Source of the DNA: an uncultured Traorella sp.
Lineage (GTDB): Bacteria; Bacillota_I; Bacilli_A; Erysipelotrichales; Erysipelotrichaceae
Direction of reading: 5' to 3'
Assembly (NCBI GenBank): GCA_945938205.1
Contig: CAMEUL010000085.1
Coordinates: 1-6,714, forward strand
Length of the DNA: 6,714 nucleotides
Shown here: positions 5,373-6,714 of the stretch, in pieces
Position numbering within the stretch: the first letter of the stretch is position 1
Layout of the letters: every line of letters begins with the position of its first letter
Translations under genes and position numbers: made by a program
Notes under the pieces: generated by a model
What the model saw: the letters and a program-made list of their open reading frames with translations, nothing else
Database searches by the model: none
What the model was told of the DNA's origin: nothing

Positions 5373-5629
5373 TGAATGGCTTCCTCCAATACAGACTGAA
5401 TGGCTTCTTTTGTTGGAACGCCTTCATGTATTTTCACATCATTTACAAAGAAGGTGGGCACATACCAATAATCATAGCCTTGTGTTTTCTCTTCTTCTTT
5501 TACTTCATCAATGACTTCAATCTGAACATTTTGATATTTTGGATATTCACTTTTCAGTTCGTCTATGTAAGCAAATGCCTTCCGGCAATGTGGGCAGTGC
5601 TCCAGCACCATCATCTTCACATGTTTCAT
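5369..5629 (-). CDS. Glutaredoxin/thioredoxin-fold thiol protein (CPHC)
   Basis: An 86-residue single-domain thioredoxin-fold protein. The active site is EHCPHCRKAF with Cys12 and Cys15 near the N-terminus, and the conserved cis-Pro is in WYVPTFFV (Pro58), as in glutaredoxin-like redox proteins. CPHC is the dithiol of DsbA-type oxidases, whereas glutaredoxins usually have CPYC, but no signal peptide is present, so it acts in the cytosol. The frame is open to 5662, but I take the ATG at 5629: the minus strand has AAGTAGGTGAT just before it, and the upstream codons overlap the -10 box at 5651-5656. The gene overlaps the alpha/beta hydrolase by 4 bases (ATGA). Confidence 0.85.
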   Translation of the reverse strand: MKHVKMMVLEHCPHCRKAFAYIDELKSEYPKYQNVQIEVIDEVKEEEKTQGYDYWYVPTFFVNDVKIHEGVPTKEAIQSVLEEAIQ

Positions 5630-5632
5630 TTC

Positions 5633-5643
5633 ATCACCTACTT
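5633..5643 (-). promoter_or_regulatory. Ribosome binding site deciding the thiol-protein start
   Basis: The minus strand reads AAGTAGGTGAT, matching the 16S-complementary AAGGAGGTGAT at 10 of 11 positions. Spacing fits the ATG at 5629 and argues against the longer open frame starting at 5662. Confidence 0.7.
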
Positions 5644-5650
5644 TGTACCT

Positions 5651-5659
5651 AGTATAACA
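5651..5659 (-). promoter_or_regulatory. Extended -10 promoter for the thiol-protein / hydrolase operon
   Basis: On the minus strand TATACT (5651-5656) is preceded by TG one base upstream (5658-5659), an extended -10 element that can work with a poor -35; no good -35 is present. Predicted start near 5644 puts the mRNA 5' end at the Shine-Dalgarno. It sits 22 bases after the terminator of the preceding gene. Confidence 0.5.
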
Positions 5660-5680
5660 CAATTCTTTTCATTGTATCAG

Positions 5681-5700
5681 AAAAAGCCCCTACGGGCTTT
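5681..5700 (-). terminator. Terminator of the peptidoglycan-binding gene
   Basis: AAAGCCC (5683-5689) and GGGCTTT (5694-5700) form a 7-bp stem with a 4-base loop, and the minus strand runs into five T (5685-5681). The stem overlaps two bases of the stop codon (5699-5701) of the gene it ends. The short T-run may allow some read-through into the thiol-protein operon. Confidence 0.7.
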
Positions 5701-6211
5701 ATGTTGTTGGTTGATTTCTTTCGTTGATGATATCATCCCAAGTTGCTTTTCCAATGATTCCGTCAATTTCAAGATCCTTGAGATACTGATACTGTTGAAC
5801 TGCCATGCGCATCGCATTGCCATATTCACCATCCACACGGACACTTTTCAGACATGGATTTTTCGCAGCAAACTCATTGAGATATTCCTGCATTTTGAAG
5901 ACTTCAATTCCATAATCACCAACACTCAGATAATAGGAAGCACTTGCCACAGGAATGTTTGTGACTACATTGAGACGTTTCAACAGTTCAAAAATGCCAT
6001 CCCAGGTTGCATTTCCAATAATTCCATCCGGATTCATTCGCATATAAGATTGAATTTCTCTTACAGCAGTCTGTGTGCGAGGTCCGAAGATTCCATCCGG
6101 TGTTACTCTTGTCGTAATATATCCTGCATTGACAAACATATTCAGATAAGCCTGAATCTTGTTTACTGCAATTCCAGTGTCTCCTATTCTTAATACATAA
6201 CGTGTGTACAT
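5699..6211 (-). CDS. Peptidoglycan-binding protein with two PG_binding_1 repeats
   Basis: The 170-residue protein is two tandem peptidoglycan-binding (PG_binding_1) domains and little else. Repeat 1 spans about residues 7-74 (LRIGDTG, PDGIFG, PDGIIGNATWD), repeat 2 about 95-160 (LSVGDYG, VDGEYG, IDGIIGKATWD), joined by a linker around 80-92. Such domains anchor cell-wall or spore-cortex enzymes to peptidoglycan. Here no catalytic domain and no signal peptide are present, and a stop codon lies 15 bases upstream in frame, so no longer start is possible. AAAGGAG at 6218-6224 supports the ATG at 6211. How it reaches the wall is unknown: non-classical export, release on lysis, or use inside a forming spore are possibilities. 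Confidence 0.88.
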   Translation of the reverse strand: MYTRYVLRIGDTGIAVNKIQAYLNMFVNAGYITTRVTPDGIFGPRTQTAVREIQSYMRMNPDGIIGNATWDGIFELLKRLNVVTNIPVASASYYLSVGDYGIEVFKMQEYLNEFAAKNPCLKSVRVDGEYGNAMRMAVQQYQYLKDLEIDGIIGKATWDDIINERNQPTT

Positions 6212-6275
6212 AATTGACTCCTTTCACACTAGAATATGGAATTGAGTCAAAACCACACAGGCACTTGCCCAGAAA

Positions 6276-6714
6276 TCACGCAGCGATATCTTTTCTTGTG
6301 TACTTATAGAAACCAAGCAGGACGGCAATCAGTGCAATTCCTAAGCCTAACGATATCATTGGAATATTTAAAGCTAATTCATTGATTATTTCGCTTCCAT
6401 CCGCATAGCCAAACGGTGTGATCCAATTTAAAAACTGCGCCTGATCAGAAATATTGGCAATCAGATTTAAAAAATACATTAAAATCGACAATCCCAATCC
6501 AATTCCTATACTTCCTTTTGATAAAAAGCTGGAAATTCCAAAACAGATACAGGATAATTCAATCTGCATAATAAAGAAACTTAAATGCATTAAATTGATT
6601 TCTTTAAATGGAATTTCTTCTTCAATTTTAGAAATAGAAAGTATTGAACCTAAATACTCATTCACATTTAATAGTACAAGCTTAATCCATACCGCAATCA
6701 GTTTTTGAATCAGT
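6276..6714 (-). CDS. ABC-2 type transporter permease, C-terminal part (cut by window edge)
   Basis: The frame is open from the right edge down to TGA at 6276-6278, giving 145 residues of the C-terminus of an ABC-2 (COG1277-like) permease, the membrane subunit of an ABC exporter. A partial hydrophobic segment at the edge is followed by three membrane helices (fragment residues about 43-63, 68-87, 117-137). Between the last two comes NISDQAQFLNWITPFGYADG, and the protein ends YKYTRKDIAA, endings usual in this family. A GTG at 6665 is only an internal Val: upstream codons (LIQKLIAVWIKLVLLN) continue the same protein, so the real start is beyond the window. The ATPase gene would be expected upstream, to the right. 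No clear terminator follows it. Confidence 0.85.
   Translation of the reverse strand, partial: LIQKLIAVWIKLVLLNVNEYLGSILSISKIEEEIPFKEINLMHLSFFIMQIELSCICFGISSFLSKGSIGIGLGLSILMYFLNLIANISDQAQFLNWITPFGYADGSEIINELALNIPMISLGLGIALIAVLLGFYKYTRKDIAA

Noticed and set aside
5297..6193. Long plus-strand open frame of about 298 codons opposite the hydrolase, thiol protein and peptidoglycan-binding genes
   Set aside because: It runs antisense to three well-supported genes, has no ribosome site, and its residues (runs of Phe, Ile, Cys, His) look like the complement of coding AT-rich DNA.
6245..6250. TTGACT as -35 of a promoter for the peptidoglycan-binding gene
   Set aside because: The nearest -10-like TATTCT (6231-6236) is only 8 bases away; nothing fits at 16-18 bases.
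1..6714. Defence system, CRISPR array, insertion sequence or phage module
   Set aside because: No direct-repeat array, transposase, integrase, toxin-antitoxin pair or restriction gene is seen on either strand; the genes are housekeeping or accessory families with known folds.

Overview
The window is AT-rich, with purine-rich Shine-Dalgarno sites, A/T-rich intrinsic terminators and gene families typical of gut Firmicutes. The gene mix (family-6 type deoxyinosine glycosylase, NfeD plus SPFH pair, free-standing Hpt protein, DUF1232 membrane protein, peptidoglycan-binding doublet, ABC-2 permease ending in YTRKDIAA) fits a low-GC Erysipelotrichia-like bacterium. That placement is inference; no rRNA or marker gene is fully inside the window. 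No CRISPR array, insertion sequence, tRNA or phage module is visible.

Left block (1-2047, minus strand): NfeD-like protein, SPFH/stomatin-like protein and a DNA-deoxyinosine glycosylase are read leftwards from one promoter at 2020-2047. A terminator-like hairpin separates the SPFH gene from the glycosylase, and a two-unit palindrome follows the glycosylase stop. The extreme left edge carries a minus-strand motif resembling the boxA of Firmicute rRNA leaders.

Middle block (2062-4016): a diverging plus-strand operon holds a diacylglycerol/lipid kinase gene broken by a one-base frameshift in an A-run, then a 4-nt-overlapping tRNA-binding (OB-fold) protein and a strong terminator. Facing it are a DUF1232 gene interrupted by an in-frame TAG at codon 19 and the remnant of a response-regulator receiver domain that has lost its middle. 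Three damaged genes within about 1.5 kb is the most notable feature of the window. It may reflect real decay or assembly error, and resequencing would separate the two.

Right block (4017-6714, minus strand): an Hpt phosphotransfer protein sits just upstream of the dead receiver, so a phosphorelay has lost its partner here. Next come a thioredoxin-fold CPHC protein translationally coupled to an alpha/beta hydrolase, a two-repeat peptidoglycan-binding protein without signal peptide, and the C-terminal part of an ABC-2 permease cut by the window edge.

Several promoters put the -10 box only a few bases before the Shine-Dalgarno site, predicting very short 5' leaders, and this corrects two start codons. 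No clearly new multi-gene system is seen. No gene-free stretch exceeds 300 bases; the longest are 4377-4601 and 1-176.
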